Shown here in pieces: positions 5,811-12,635 of a stretch of 19,662 bases of DNA (position 1 is the stretch's first letter; each line of letters starts with the position of its first letter). Under the pieces are notes generated by a model. The model worked only from the letters and a program-made list of their open reading frames with translations. It did no database searches and was not told the origin of the DNA. The stretch is from RPQK01 sp041946865. GTDB taxonomy: Bacteria > Acidobacteriota > UBA6911 > RPQK01. A program made the position numbers and the translations under genes. The DNA is taken from positions 1 through 19,662 of the forward strand of contig JBHGBF010000080.1 of assembly GCA_041946865.1 (NCBI GenBank). The letters are read 5' to 3'.

Positions 5811-5836
5811 GTTGCCGGCGGCCGGCGGCCGGCAAC
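5811..5836 (+). promoter_or_regulatory. GC-rich hairpin upstream of the export gene
   Basis: GTTGCCGGC (5811-5819) pairs with GCCGGCAAC (5828-5836) around an 8-nt GC-rich loop. No T-tract follows, so an intrinsic terminator is unlikely. It may be a remnant of the GGCGGC-type interspersed repeats seen elsewhere in the window, or a leader structure. Confidence 0.5.
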
Positions 5837-5857
5837 GAGTGACCTGTGACCGGCGGC

Positions 5858-5875
5858 CGAAAAAAGGTTTTTTCG
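5858..5875 (+). promoter_or_regulatory. A6-GG-T6 inverted repeat containing the ribosome-binding site
   Basis: CGAAAAAA GG TTTTTTCG ends immediately before ATG 5876. The only Shine-Dalgarno-like sequence for the export gene, AAAAAGG, is inside this inverted repeat. It could limit ribosome access when folded, although A/T pairing with a 2-nt loop would be weak. Confidence 0.45.
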
Positions 5876-6835
5876 ATGAGGCCAACTCACTTACTTCTTT
5901 TTCTCAGTCTTTCGTCATCCGTCTTTTCCCAAAGCTGGAATGACCGGATACAGACGCTGAGCCGCCTGGGCAAGCCTCCCGTTGACGACTACCGGATCGG
6001 CCCGGGTGACCTTCTCGAGATCGCGGTCTTCGGCGAGGAGAAGCTGAGCCGGACGCTGCGGGTCTCCTCTTCCGGCACGATCACGCTCCCGTTTCTGGAC
6101 GCCATTAACGTCAACGCCATGACGGCCTTGGAGTTGGAGGAGCAACTCGAGACCAGGCTGGACGGCGTCGTCATTCACAACCCCCAGGTCTCGGTTTTCG
6201 TGAAGGAATACCGTTCCCAGCCGGTTTTCGTCTTGGGGGCGGTGGAAAGGCCGGGCGAGTACCAGATGTCGCGCCAGCTGCGGCTGATTGACGCCATCGC
6301 CATGGCGGGCGGGTTGAAACTCGAAAAGGCGGCCGACCAGGCTGTAATTCAAAGAAGCCGGATCGACGAGGCGACCGGGAGCTCCCAGCCCGAGGCGATC
6401 AAGATCAGCCTGAAGGACCTGCTGGACAACAGCGTGGCCACGCTGAATGTGCCGCTGCTGCCGGGAGACGTGATTCAGATCCCGGAGCGGGTTGACGACC
6501 TCTTTTACGTGGTCGGCGAAGTGAACCGGCCGGGAGCGTTCGCGCTCCCCCGGAATCAGCAGCTGCTTTTGAGCCAGGCGCTGGCCTGGGCAGGAGGCAC
6601 CCAGAAGACCGCCAAGGCGGACAAGGGACTGCTGGTGCGATATGAAAACGGCCAGCGCCGCGAAATGGCGATCAACTTCACGGACATCATCAAGGGGAAG
6701 CAGCCGGATGTCGAGATCAAGCCCAGCGACGTGGTGTTCATTCCGGGGAGCAAGATCAAGACGCTCGGTTACGGGTTGCTGGGCACGATTCCGGGGACCG
6801 TGCAGGGCGCCGTTATTTACGGCCCGATCCGGTAG
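5876..6835 (+). CDS. Polysaccharide export outer-membrane protein (Wza-like)
   Basis: This 319-residue secreted protein resembles the Wza/OPX channel family that carries capsular or exopolysaccharide across the outer membrane. Residues 1-19 (MRPTHLLLFLSLSSSVFSQ) are a signal peptide without a lipobox cysteine. A polysaccharide export domain follows at about 34-115 (DYRIGPGDLLEIAVFGEEKL, then SSGTITLPFLDAINV), and two SLBB domains at about 118-170 (PVFVLGAVERPGEYQM) and 205-265 (FYVVGEVNRPGAF). The C-terminus is Gly-rich and lacks an obvious amphipathic Wza helix, which makes it shorter than E. coli Wza. The open frame extends to GTG 5846, but ATG 5876 gives the better signal peptide. It is probably the first gene of the export/polymerase unit. 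Confidence 0.92.
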   Translation: MRPTHLLLFLSLSSSVFSQSWNDRIQTLSRLGKPPVDDYRIGPGDLLEIAVFGEEKLSRTLRVSSSGTITLPFLDAINVNAMTALELEEQLETRLDGVVIHNPQVSVFVKEYRSQPVFVLGAVERPGEYQMSRQLRLIDAIAMAGGLKLEKAADQAVIQRSRIDEATGSSQPEAIKISLKDLLDNSVATLNVPLLPGDVIQIPERVDDLFYVVGEVNRPGAFALPRNQQLLLSQALAWAGGTQKTAKADKGLLVRYENGQRREMAINFTDIIKGKQPDVEIKPSDVVFIPGSKIKTLGYGLLGTIPGTVQGAVIYGPIR

Positions 6836-6865
6836 GGCTGCGGGCGCAGGGGCCCCTGTATTCCG

Positions 6866-6975
6866 CGCTTGCCGCTTTTTTTGAAGTGCGGCGGCCTTGC
6901 CGTCCGCTTCCTGCGCGCCGGTCTTGCCGGAGGGGTTTAGAGGATCAAGAGTGTTAAACACCACCGGCCTTGCCG
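6866..6975 (+). repeat. Intergenic GGYCTTGCCG repeats
   Basis: Three near-identical decamers GGCCTTGCCG, GGTCTTGCCG and GGCCTTGCCG lie at 6893-6902, 6920-6929 and 6966-6975. They are embedded in sequence of the 'AAGTGCGGCGGCCTTGCCG' type that recurs as small interspersed repeats in several soil phyla. GCCGC 6871-6875 can pair with GCGGC 6888-6892 around a T-rich loop. They occupy the 182-bp gap before the ligase gene. Confidence 0.55.
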
Positions 6976-7017
6976 CCGCAGTCTGAATGAAAGCGGGGCT
7001 GCGCTAAGACTTCACTT

Positions 7018-9516
7018 GTGCTGGCAAAACTGACAACCTTCCTTTTCGGCGCCGCCATCGTCTGGGGGACATTCATTTACGGCGCGACCGAAATCCACAA
7101 TACCTACCGACTCTTCCTTCTGCTCCTCATTCCCTGCCTGTTCGCCTCCTGGAAAACCACTTCGGCCTGGCCCGCCCGCGCGGGCGTGATTCTGCTGGCC
7201 TGTCTGCTGGGGGCCGTCGTGTACCTTCCGACGCTCTACAGCGCAGGCTTCGTCACGGTCGCGATCGGCGCGATGGCGTTTTTTATTGCGGTTCAGGGCC
7301 GTGTGCCTCAAGACGATGGGGGCGGGCTGAGAACAAAGCCGGCGGTCTTTCTGCTGCTCATTGCGCTGGGCGCGCTTGAAGGCCTGTACGCCTTCTTTCA
7401 GTTCCTGCTCGGTGAGTTCCAGGACGGACGCCACATGGTGGCCGGAACGCTGGTCAATCGCAACCACTTCGCCGGGCTCATGAACATGACGATCGCGCTT
7501 GCGATCGGGGCGCTTTACGCGAGTTTCGTTAACCGCGCGCGCAATGCGCGGCTGCGCGCGGAGGTGTACGCCTGGAGCTGGATCATTGTGCTGAGCTGCG
7601 GCCTGATGGGACTCGCGGTGCTCCTTTCGCTGTCCCGCGCCGGCGCGATCACGCTGGTCTCGACCCTGCTTTTTCTGGGGCTGCTTTTGCCGCTGAAGCG
7701 CCGGCAGGCGCGCGGCGCTTCCCTTCCCGGCAGCTACGCCGCGATCCTGCTCTTCACCGTCCTGGGCCTCGGTCTCTGGGTCGGGTTGGACACGCTCGCG
7801 GACCGGTTTCTTCGGCTGGAGGCGTCCGGAGGGGGCCGCGCGGCCGTGTATGAAGCGACTGTCCGGATGATCGCCGATCACCCGCTGGCGGGTGTCGGGC
7901 CAGGGATGTACCTGTGGCGCTTCAGGCCGTATCAGACCGAGGAGCTCCACTACTGGTACGACTATGCCCACAACGATTACCTGCAGACGGCGGCGGAATG
8001 GGGAATTCCGCTGGCCCTCCTGTTCTGGGCTTTTGTGTTGTGGCGGATGTTTGCCTCTGCTCGGCTGTTTCTGCAGTCACGCGATTCGTGGTCCGCGGGC
8101 CTGGCGCTTGGCTGCGCCGGGGCGATTTTCGGCATCCTGTTGCATAGCGCCGTCGATTTCAATCTGCAGATCCCGGGCAACTGGGCCGTCTTTTGCGTGA
8201 TCCTCGCGCTGTCCTTCGGCCCTTTGCGCCTTCGCCCGTCTGATTCACGGCCCCGGCTTTACTCGGCCTCGATTCGGCTCGTTGTCACGGTCGTTATTCT
8301 GCTTTCGTCGTGGCGGGTTGGGCAGCAGCTGATGCCGGTCCAGATCAGCCAGGTGGTGGGCGGCCTGGAGGGAAACCGGGAGGCGATCTCCTGGGACCCG
8401 CAGCGGCCGGATTTCTACTTTCAACTGGGTCTGCTGCAACGCGACAAGCCTGAATACCAGGATTTGGAGGCGGCCGTCGGAAATCTGAAAGAGGCCGTCG
8501 AGCTGAACCCGTACCGGTGGGATTACCTTCAGGAGCTGGGCCGCGGGTATGAGCTGGCCGGCAACGACGCCGAGGCCGAGCGATGCTACCGCGATTCGAT
8601 CCGGCTCAATCCCCGGTCGGGGTTATACCGGTGGCGGCTGGCGAACTTCGAGCTACGCACAGCCGGCCTGGCGGCTGCTCTCCCGGATTTCAAGAAGGCG
8701 CTTGGCCTGGATGCCTCTTACCGCCAGGCCGCGCTGGTTCTGCTTTCCGGGGCCGGCGCCACGCCCGGGCAACTGCTTGCCGTCTGGCCGCCGGACGGCG
8801 ACTCGGCCCTCATGCTGCTGCGGCACTTCGGGCTCGAGGCGCCGCACCTGCAAGCCGAGCTGTGGTCGCGGGCGCTCAGGGAAGACCCGCCCCCTACTCT
8901 CGCGCAGGCCTCTTTCTACATCAACCAGTTGCGTGAATCGGTTGCCCCGGACGTTACGCGCGGGCGTTGGCTGGAGCTCTGCAAAGCCAACGGCCTTGAA
9001 GATCGCGATTTCGAGATGGGGGGCAACGCCGTCTGGAACGGGGGTTTCGAGCTGCCTTGCTCGGGCCAGGGGCTCGACTGGCGCCTGCCTTCGAAAGGCA
9101 GGAACTTCCGCGTCAGCGTCACCGACTGCCTCGAATTGGAGTTTTTCGGCCGCGAGAATACCGCGTTCTCGGCGGTGGAGCAGGTCATTCCGATCGAGCC
9201 CTCGCAGCTGTGGCGGATTTCCTTCCGCATCAGGAGCGAGGGCATTACGACCGACCAGGGTCCTCACCTGGAAGTCACCGATCAGGAAGGGAAGATTCTT
9301 TACGCGAGCCAGGGCAGTCTCGGGACGACTCCCTGGACGACTGTAACGGGTGAATTCCGGACCGAGGCCGCCACCAGGGCCATGCGCCTGCGGCTTCGGC
9401 GGCCAACCAGCTGGAAGATCGACAACCTGATCTCCGGCAAGCTTTGGGTAGACAACATCCAAATCAGAAAGGCGCCGGACGTTCTCTCCAGGTTTTCTCC
9501 GTCTCTCTGGAAGTGA
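7018..9516 (+). CDS. O-antigen ligase/polymerase family protein with TPR and C-terminal beta domain
   Basis: This is an 832-residue inner-membrane protein. Residues 1-445 contain about eleven hydrophobic segments and the Wzy_C (O-antigen ligase) features: GTLVNRNHFAGLMN at 142-155, LSLSRAGA near 202, and a periplasmic loop with YAHNDYLQTAAEWG at about 317-330. Such proteins polymerise repeat units or transfer glycan to an acceptor at the periplasmic face. Residues ~480-545 hold TPR helices (LKEAVELNP, AERCYRDSIRLNP). Residues ~670-825 form a beta-rich module starting NGGFELPCSGQGLDW and ending KLWVDNIQIRKAP, like CBM-type jelly rolls. The start GTG 7018 is the first codon before the first membrane segment; its ribosome-binding site is poor. 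The tail domains are unusual for ligases and may bind glycan or acceptor. Ligase versus polymerase cannot be told. Confidence 0.88.
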   Translation: MLAKLTTFLFGAAIVWGTFIYGATEIHNTYRLFLLLLIPCLFASWKTTSAWPARAGVILLACLLGAVVYLPTLYSAGFVTVAIGAMAFFIAVQGRVPQDDGGGLRTKPAVFLLLIALGALEGLYAFFQFLLGEFQDGRHMVAGTLVNRNHFAGLMNMTIALAIGALYASFVNRARNARLRAEVYAWSWIIVLSCGLMGLAVLLSLSRAGAITLVSTLLFLGLLLPLKRRQARGASLPGSYAAILLFTVLGLGLWVGLDTLADRFLRLEASGGGRAAVYEATVRMIADHPLAGVGPGMYLWRFRPYQTEELHYWYDYAHNDYLQTAAEWGIPLALLFWAFVLWRMFASARLFLQSRDSWSAGLALGCAGAIFGILLHSAVDFNLQIPGNWAVFCVILALSFGPLRLRPSDSRPRLYSASIRLVVTVVILLSSWRVGQQLMPVQISQVVGGLEGNREAISWDPQRPDFYFQLGLLQRDKPEYQDLEAAVGNLKEAVELNPYRWDYLQELGRGYELAGNDAEAERCYRDSIRLNPRSGLYRWRLANFELRTAGLAAALPDFKKALGLDASYRQAALVLLSGAGATPGQLLAVWPPDGDSALMLLRHFGLEAPHLQAELWSRALREDPPPTLAQASFYINQLRESVAPDVTRGRWLELCKANGLEDRDFEMGGNAVWNGGFELPCSGQGLDWRLPSKGRNFRVSVTDCLELEFFGRENTAFSAVEQVIPIEPSQLWRISFRIRSEGITTDQGPHLEVTDQEGKILYASQGSLGTTPWTTVTGEFRTEAATRAMRLRLRRPTSWKIDNLISGKLWVDNIQIRKAPDVLSRFSPSLWK

Positions 9517-9526
9517 GGTGTTACGA

Positions 9527-9838
9527 ATGATCTGCCCAAAGTGCGCCGGGAAAGCTTATCGCACCCGGAGTGAAGGCTATTTCGAGGACAAGATTCTCAG
9601 GCTCATTCGCGTGCGGCCTTTCCGGTGCAGCCAGTGCCGGCGCCGCTTTTACCGGTATGACGGGAGCGCAACCATCCGCAGGCGCGAGGACGGACATCGA
9701 CCGCGGCCTGTGGCCTTGACAACCGCCCAAGACCGCAGGGATTTCAACCAGCTTCTCGTTAGCCTTCGGGGGTCCGAGAACAGGGAGTCCGGGAACAAGA
9801 AGTTTGAGAACAAAGGAGAGCCCGGGAACAGGGAATGA
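9527..9838 (+). CDS. Small zinc-ribbon protein
   Basis: This 103-residue basic protein has two CxxC knuckles, C3/C6 (MICPKC) and C34/C37 (FRCSQCRRRFYRY), forming a zinc ribbon with a 27-residue spacer rich in Arg. No membrane segment is visible. Such ribbons are common in small proteins next to exopolysaccharide genes, but their role is unknown; binding to nucleic acid or protein is possible. ATG 9527 is chosen because AGGTG lies 6 nt upstream and the first zinc knuckle starts at residue 3. The last ~25 residues (RGSENRESGNKKFENKGEPG) are encoded by GGGAACAG-type repeats and look like repeat read-through. It starts 10 nt after the ligase stop and overlaps the next start by ATGA. Confidence 0.7.
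   Translation: MICPKCAGKAYRTRSEGYFEDKILRLIRVRPFRCSQCRRRFYRYDGSATIRRREDGHRPRPVALTTAQDRRDFNQLLVSLRGSENRESGNKKFENKGEPGNRE
9775..9836 (+). repeat. GAGAACAGGGAG-type degenerate tandem repeat
   Basis: Four to five imperfect units (GAGAACAGGGAGTCC, GGGAACAAGAAGTTT, GAGAACAAAGGAGAGCCC, GGGAACAGGGA) form the 3' end of the zinc-ribbon gene. The last one doubles as a purine-rich ribosome-binding region for the next gene. Confidence 0.65.
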
Positions 9839-10839
9839 ACCTGGTAGTCGTACTGACGATCATCCTGTCGCTCAGCGGGCAGACCGCGAAGATCGACAAG
9901 GGTCTCATCGACGGACTGCGATTGGGAGACGAAGGGACGGTCTTCTATACGCTCACCGTCAGCGGCGCCAAGCCGAGGCGAATCACGGTGGGTCGAGTAG
10001 AGGTTCTGACCGCAAACGATTTTGAAGCGATTGTCAAGGTTTCCGACCCCTTGGCTGTCAAGCCCGGGTATTCGATCGAGTTCCTGGTGCCGGAAGACCG
10101 GTTCTCGAGCGACACGCTCTTGAGGATCGCCAACCTGCGGATAGACGAGGACCAGCCGGAGACCGCCTTGCGATACCTCGAGCGGATCGGAAGCATGCTG
10201 CCCAGGGCGCAGCAGGCCGAGCAGAAGGCCCGCGCCAAGATCGCGAAGCGGGAACAGCAGGGGCGGCTTGAAAAAGACCGTTCCAGGGCCCAGAAGCTGA
10301 TTGCCGCCGGGAAGCTCGATGAGGCAGGGCCCCTGGTTGCGGCGATCCTGTCCGCTCAGCCGGGTGATCCGCTGGGACCGGAGCTGGAAGCGGCCGTCGC
10401 CCAGAAGCGAAAGCATGACGGGATGGTCATGATTCCGTCAGGGATTTACTGGATCGGGATCGACAAAGAAGCGAAGTTCTTCAACCAGCGGCCGCGCTTT
10501 CAAGTCCGTCTGGATGCTTTCTGGATCGACTCCAGGCCGATAATGCTGCCGGAGCTGACTTATGATGCAGCCGAGGCTCACTGCCGGAAGCTGGGCAAGC
10601 GCCTGCCCACGGAATTCGAGTGGGAGACGGCTTTGCAGCAGCCCGGAGTCGTCGCTGAAAAGGGCTTCGGAGAATGGACCTCGTCCTGGTACGCCCCTTA
10701 TCCCGGGAATCCGATCTGGGAAGCGAATTACGGCGAGAAAGCCAAAGTCGTTCGCGAGTGGCCCGACATCCGCCGCCGCACCTTCATGCCCCCCACCCAA
10801 TCCGCGAAAGACACCATCCTGCGCTGCGCCTGCAACTGA
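9835..10839 (+). CDS. Exported FGE/SUMF1-like domain protein, compact form
   Basis: The protein is 334 residues. Residues 1-16 are a short signal peptide (MNLVVVLTIILSLSGQ). Residues 18-90 form a beta-rich FlgT-C-like segment (IDKGLIDGLRLGDEGTVFY...). Helical repeats with TPR character follow at ~95-190. Residues ~198-334 are a formylglycine-generating-enzyme/SUMF1 fold: MVMIPSGIYWIG, DAFWIDSRP, AEAHCRKLGKRLPTEFEWET, FGEWTSSWYAPYPGNP and the end ILRCACN. The usual FGE domain is ~220-250 residues; here the segments between FWIDS and the RLPTE motif and after it are missing. Sulfatase-activating or EgtB-like chemistry is therefore unlikely, and a C-type-lectin-like binding role is plausible. 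Translation is coupled to the zinc-ribbon gene by ATGA overlap. Confidence 0.75.
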   Translation: MNLVVVLTIILSLSGQTAKIDKGLIDGLRLGDEGTVFYTLTVSGAKPRRITVGRVEVLTANDFEAIVKVSDPLAVKPGYSIEFLVPEDRFSSDTLLRIANLRIDEDQPETALRYLERIGSMLPRAQQAEQKARAKIAKREQQGRLEKDRSRAQKLIAAGKLDEAGPLVAAILSAQPGDPLGPELEAAVAQKRKHDGMVMIPSGIYWIGIDKEAKFFNQRPRFQVRLDAFWIDSRPIMLPELTYDAAEAHCRKLGKRLPTEFEWETALQQPGVVAEKGFGEWTSSWYAPYPGNPIWEANYGEKAKVVREWPDIRRRTFMPPTQSAKDTILRCACN

Positions 10840-10985
10840 GCCGGCGGACATTGTAAACGCCGCCGGCATGGCACCCGCATGGCCGCCGCACTCCGAAATC
10901 GGATCGGAGATGCGACGCGACGTTGCGGGCTGCAGGTTCTCTGGCCCCGCTGTCCTTTGACCTTTCGTCCCACCTCTTGTGGCGT

Positions 10986-11013
10986 TTCCCCGCCCCATGC
11001 GCCCGCCGCGCTG
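10986..11013 (+). repeat. 28-bp direct repeat, first copy
   Basis: A 28-bp sequence beginning TTCCCCGCCCCATGCGCCCG is repeated without mismatch at 11116-11143, 130 bp further on. It is non-coding and much more GC-rich than its surroundings. Confidence 0.85.
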
Positions 11014-11115
11014 CTCTCCTGTCCGCTGACGCCCCCTTCCACGCATCCGACGCGCTCCGCTGAAAAGCGCTGCGCTTGCGGCTCTGTTGCGCCTCCCTCG
11101 GATCCCGGCACACAG

Positions 11116-11143
11116 TTCCCCGCCCCATGCGCCCGCCGCGCTG
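11116..11143 (+). repeat. 28-bp direct repeat, second copy
   Basis: This is an exact second copy of 10986-11013. The 102 bp between the copies contain further short internal matches (GCGCTCCGCTGAAAAGCGCTGCG region near 11051) but no gene. Confidence 0.85.
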
Positions 11144-11305
11144 TCAGGGTGCCCGTGCCGCCACGTTGAGCCGATTTTCGGCAGTGATCGGGACTTTTCA
11201 GCAAAATCAAATATTCCAGACACGGCCCCGTCAGGGTGTAACGTTCGCGGGTCATCACCGACTAATCCTCAGTTAAGCGGCGTCCGGACGCCTGGCGCCG
11301 TTCCC

Positions 11306-11338
11306 GGTTCCTTAGACGTTTCCCAAGACGAAGGAACC
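11306..11338 (+). promoter_or_regulatory. Hairpin in the msrAB leader
   Basis: GGTTCCTT (11306-11313) is the exact inverse of AAGGAACC (11331-11338), with a 17-nt loop. It ends 18 nt before ATG 11357 and just before the Shine-Dalgarno AAGGAAGG (11343-11350 region). It may affect translation start or be an operator; the sequence does not decide. Confidence 0.45.
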
Positions 11339-11356
11339 ACCGAAGGAAGGAAAACT

Positions 11357-12520
11357 ATGAAACGCAAGTATTTGATTTTGTGTGCGCTCCTGGTTTCCCT
11401 GGTGGTGGTCATCGGCCTTACCACGATTGCTCGCCCGGCGCCGTCTGCCGGGAGAACCTCTGGGGAGCGCTTCGAAACCGCCTACTTCGCGGGCGGCTGT
11501 TTCTGGTGTGTCGAGGCAGACTTCGAAAAAGTGGACGGAGTGGCCGAGGTCATATCGGGTTTTGCGGGGGGAGAAAAGGACAATGCGACGTACCACGAAG
11601 TGTCCTCGGGCCGCACCGGACACGCTGAGTCCGTGAAGGTGATCTATGATCCTGAGAAAATCCGCTATTCCCGTCTGCTTGAAGTCTTCTGGACGCACAT
11701 CGATCCGACGGATAAAGGCGGCCAGTTTGTCGATCGCGGGAACCAGTATCGGAGCGCCATCTTCTATCGGAATGAGGCCGAGCGCAGGCTGGCTGAGGCC
11801 TCAAAGACCGAACTCGAAAAATCCGGCGTTTTCCGCAAGCCGATCGTAACCCAGATAGTTCCCTTCAAGAAGTTCTATGAGGCTGAGAAGTACCACCAGG
11901 ACTTCTACAAGAACCACTCAGACCGCTACTACAGCTACAGGGTTGGTTCCGGCCGCGATCAGTTCCTCAAAAAGACATGGAATGGCCGCCAATTTCAATT
12001 TTCACAGAACTTGAAGGAGGACCAGATGGCAACCACCCATAGCAAAGCGTGGGCTAACTACAGAAAACCGGACGACAAGGAGCTCCGTCGAGAGTTGACC
12101 TCGATCCAGTACAAGGTCACGCAAAAGGAAGGAACGGAGCCCGCGTTCCATAACGAATACTGGAACAACAAGAAAGAAGGCATTTACGTCGACGTAGTGA
12201 GCGGCGAGCCTCTCTTCAGCTCGCTCGATAAGTACGACTCCGGGACCGGCTGGCCCAGTTTCACCAGGCCTCTCGAGAAGGCGAATATTGTGGAAAAGGC
12301 AGATTGGAGCCTGCTCGGGCGCCGAACAGAAGTGCGAAGCAAGCACGCTGACTCACATCTGGGTCACGTCTTTCCCGACGGCCCGAAGCCAACGGGCCTG
12401 CGCTATTGCATGAACTCCGCGGCGTTGCGTTTCATACCTAAGGAGGACCTCGCTAAAGAGGGTTACGGCGAATACTCCCGCCTGTTCGAAGAGCCGAAAC
12501 CGCAAGCGAAGGCAGAATGA
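11357..12520 (+). CDS. msrAB: Exported peptide methionine sulfoxide reductase MsrA-MsrB fusion
   Basis: This 387-residue protein repairs oxidised methionine in proteins. Residues 1-30 are a signal peptide or signal anchor (KYLILCALLVSLVVVIGLTT), placing it outside the cytoplasm. MsrA spans ~40-200 with the catalytic GCFWC motif at 47-51 and GYAGG-type FAGGEKDNATYHEV. MsrB spans ~235-370 with KYDSGTGWPSF, HADSHLGHVFPDGPKPTG and the catalytic cysteine in RYCMNSAALRF (about C351). The CxxC zinc pairs of many MsrBs are replaced (IYVDVVSGEPLF, VRSKHADSHLGH), as in PilB-type MsrB. ATG 11357 follows AAGGAAGG by 6-7 nt; the frame is open further upstream, but only this start gives a signal peptide. 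A strong internal start site precedes the MsrB half. Confidence 0.95.
   Translation: MKRKYLILCALLVSLVVVIGLTTIARPAPSAGRTSGERFETAYFAGGCFWCVEADFEKVDGVAEVISGFAGGEKDNATYHEVSSGRTGHAESVKVIYDPEKIRYSRLLEVFWTHIDPTDKGGQFVDRGNQYRSAIFYRNEAERRLAEASKTELEKSGVFRKPIVTQIVPFKKFYEAEKYHQDFYKNHSDRYYSYRVGSGRDQFLKKTWNGRQFQFSQNLKEDQMATTHSKAWANYRKPDDKELRRELTSIQYKVTQKEGTEPAFHNEYWNNKKEGIYVDVVSGEPLFSSLDKYDSGTGWPSFTRPLEKANIVEKADWSLLGRRTEVRSKHADSHLGHVFPDGPKPTGLRYCMNSAALRFIPKEDLAKEGYGEYSRLFEEPKPQAKAE
12014..12028 (+). promoter_or_regulatory. Internal ribosome-binding site and start inside msrAB
   Basis: AAGGAGG (12014-12020) stands 5 nt before ATG 12026, which is in frame as Met224 of the fusion. This is the best Shine-Dalgarno in the window and is exactly between the MsrA and MsrB domains. 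Use of it would give a 164-residue cytoplasmic MsrB. Confidence 0.7.
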
Positions 12521-12635
12521 GGCAGCGACTCAGGACATTAGCACTTGAGGAAGCGACACCCGAAATGACATACTCGCTGTAACGTTCCCTCCATTCGTTC
12601 GACTACAGAGGCAGGAAGCAGGCGAACAATCCGGC

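Larger units (their letters stand above)
10840..11356 (+). other. 517-bp gene-free stretch with GC-rich repeats
   Basis: No convincing gene is seen on either strand; long reverse frames here are low-complexity Arg/Gly shadows. The stretch holds GCCGCCGGCATGG / GGCCGCCGCACTCCG repeat-type sequence (10858-10900), a 28-bp direct repeat, a 14-bp perfect palindrome GGCGTCCGGACGCC (11279-11292) and a hairpin before msrA. The msrAB promoter should lie in the last ~180 bp, where an AT-richer patch (11190-11220) stands out, but no clear -35/-10 pair can be named. Confidence 0.6.

Noticed and set aside
5811..5836. Rho-independent terminator before the Wza-like gene
   Set aside because: The stem is strong but no T-tract follows; the T6 run 32 nt later belongs to a different inverted repeat at the ribosome-binding site.
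5915..6964. Long minus-strand frame (349 residues) opposite the Wza-like gene
   Set aside because: It is the antisense shadow of a well-conserved plus-strand gene, with Arg/Gln/His-rich composition and no recognisable domain.
7012..7971. Minus-strand frame of 319 residues opposite the ligase gene
   Set aside because: It is complementary to transmembrane coding sequence; the charged low-complexity composition is typical of GC-rich shadows.
10438..11258. Overlapping minus-strand frames across the FGE-like gene end and the intergenic island
   Set aside because: They read through GC-rich repeats, are Arg/Gly-rich and have no domain or start signal.
11087..11356. N-terminal extension of MsrAB to position 11087
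   Set aside because: The extension is encoded by the 28-bp repeat and GC-rich island, lacks a ribosome-binding site, and would bury the clear signal peptide at ATG 11357.
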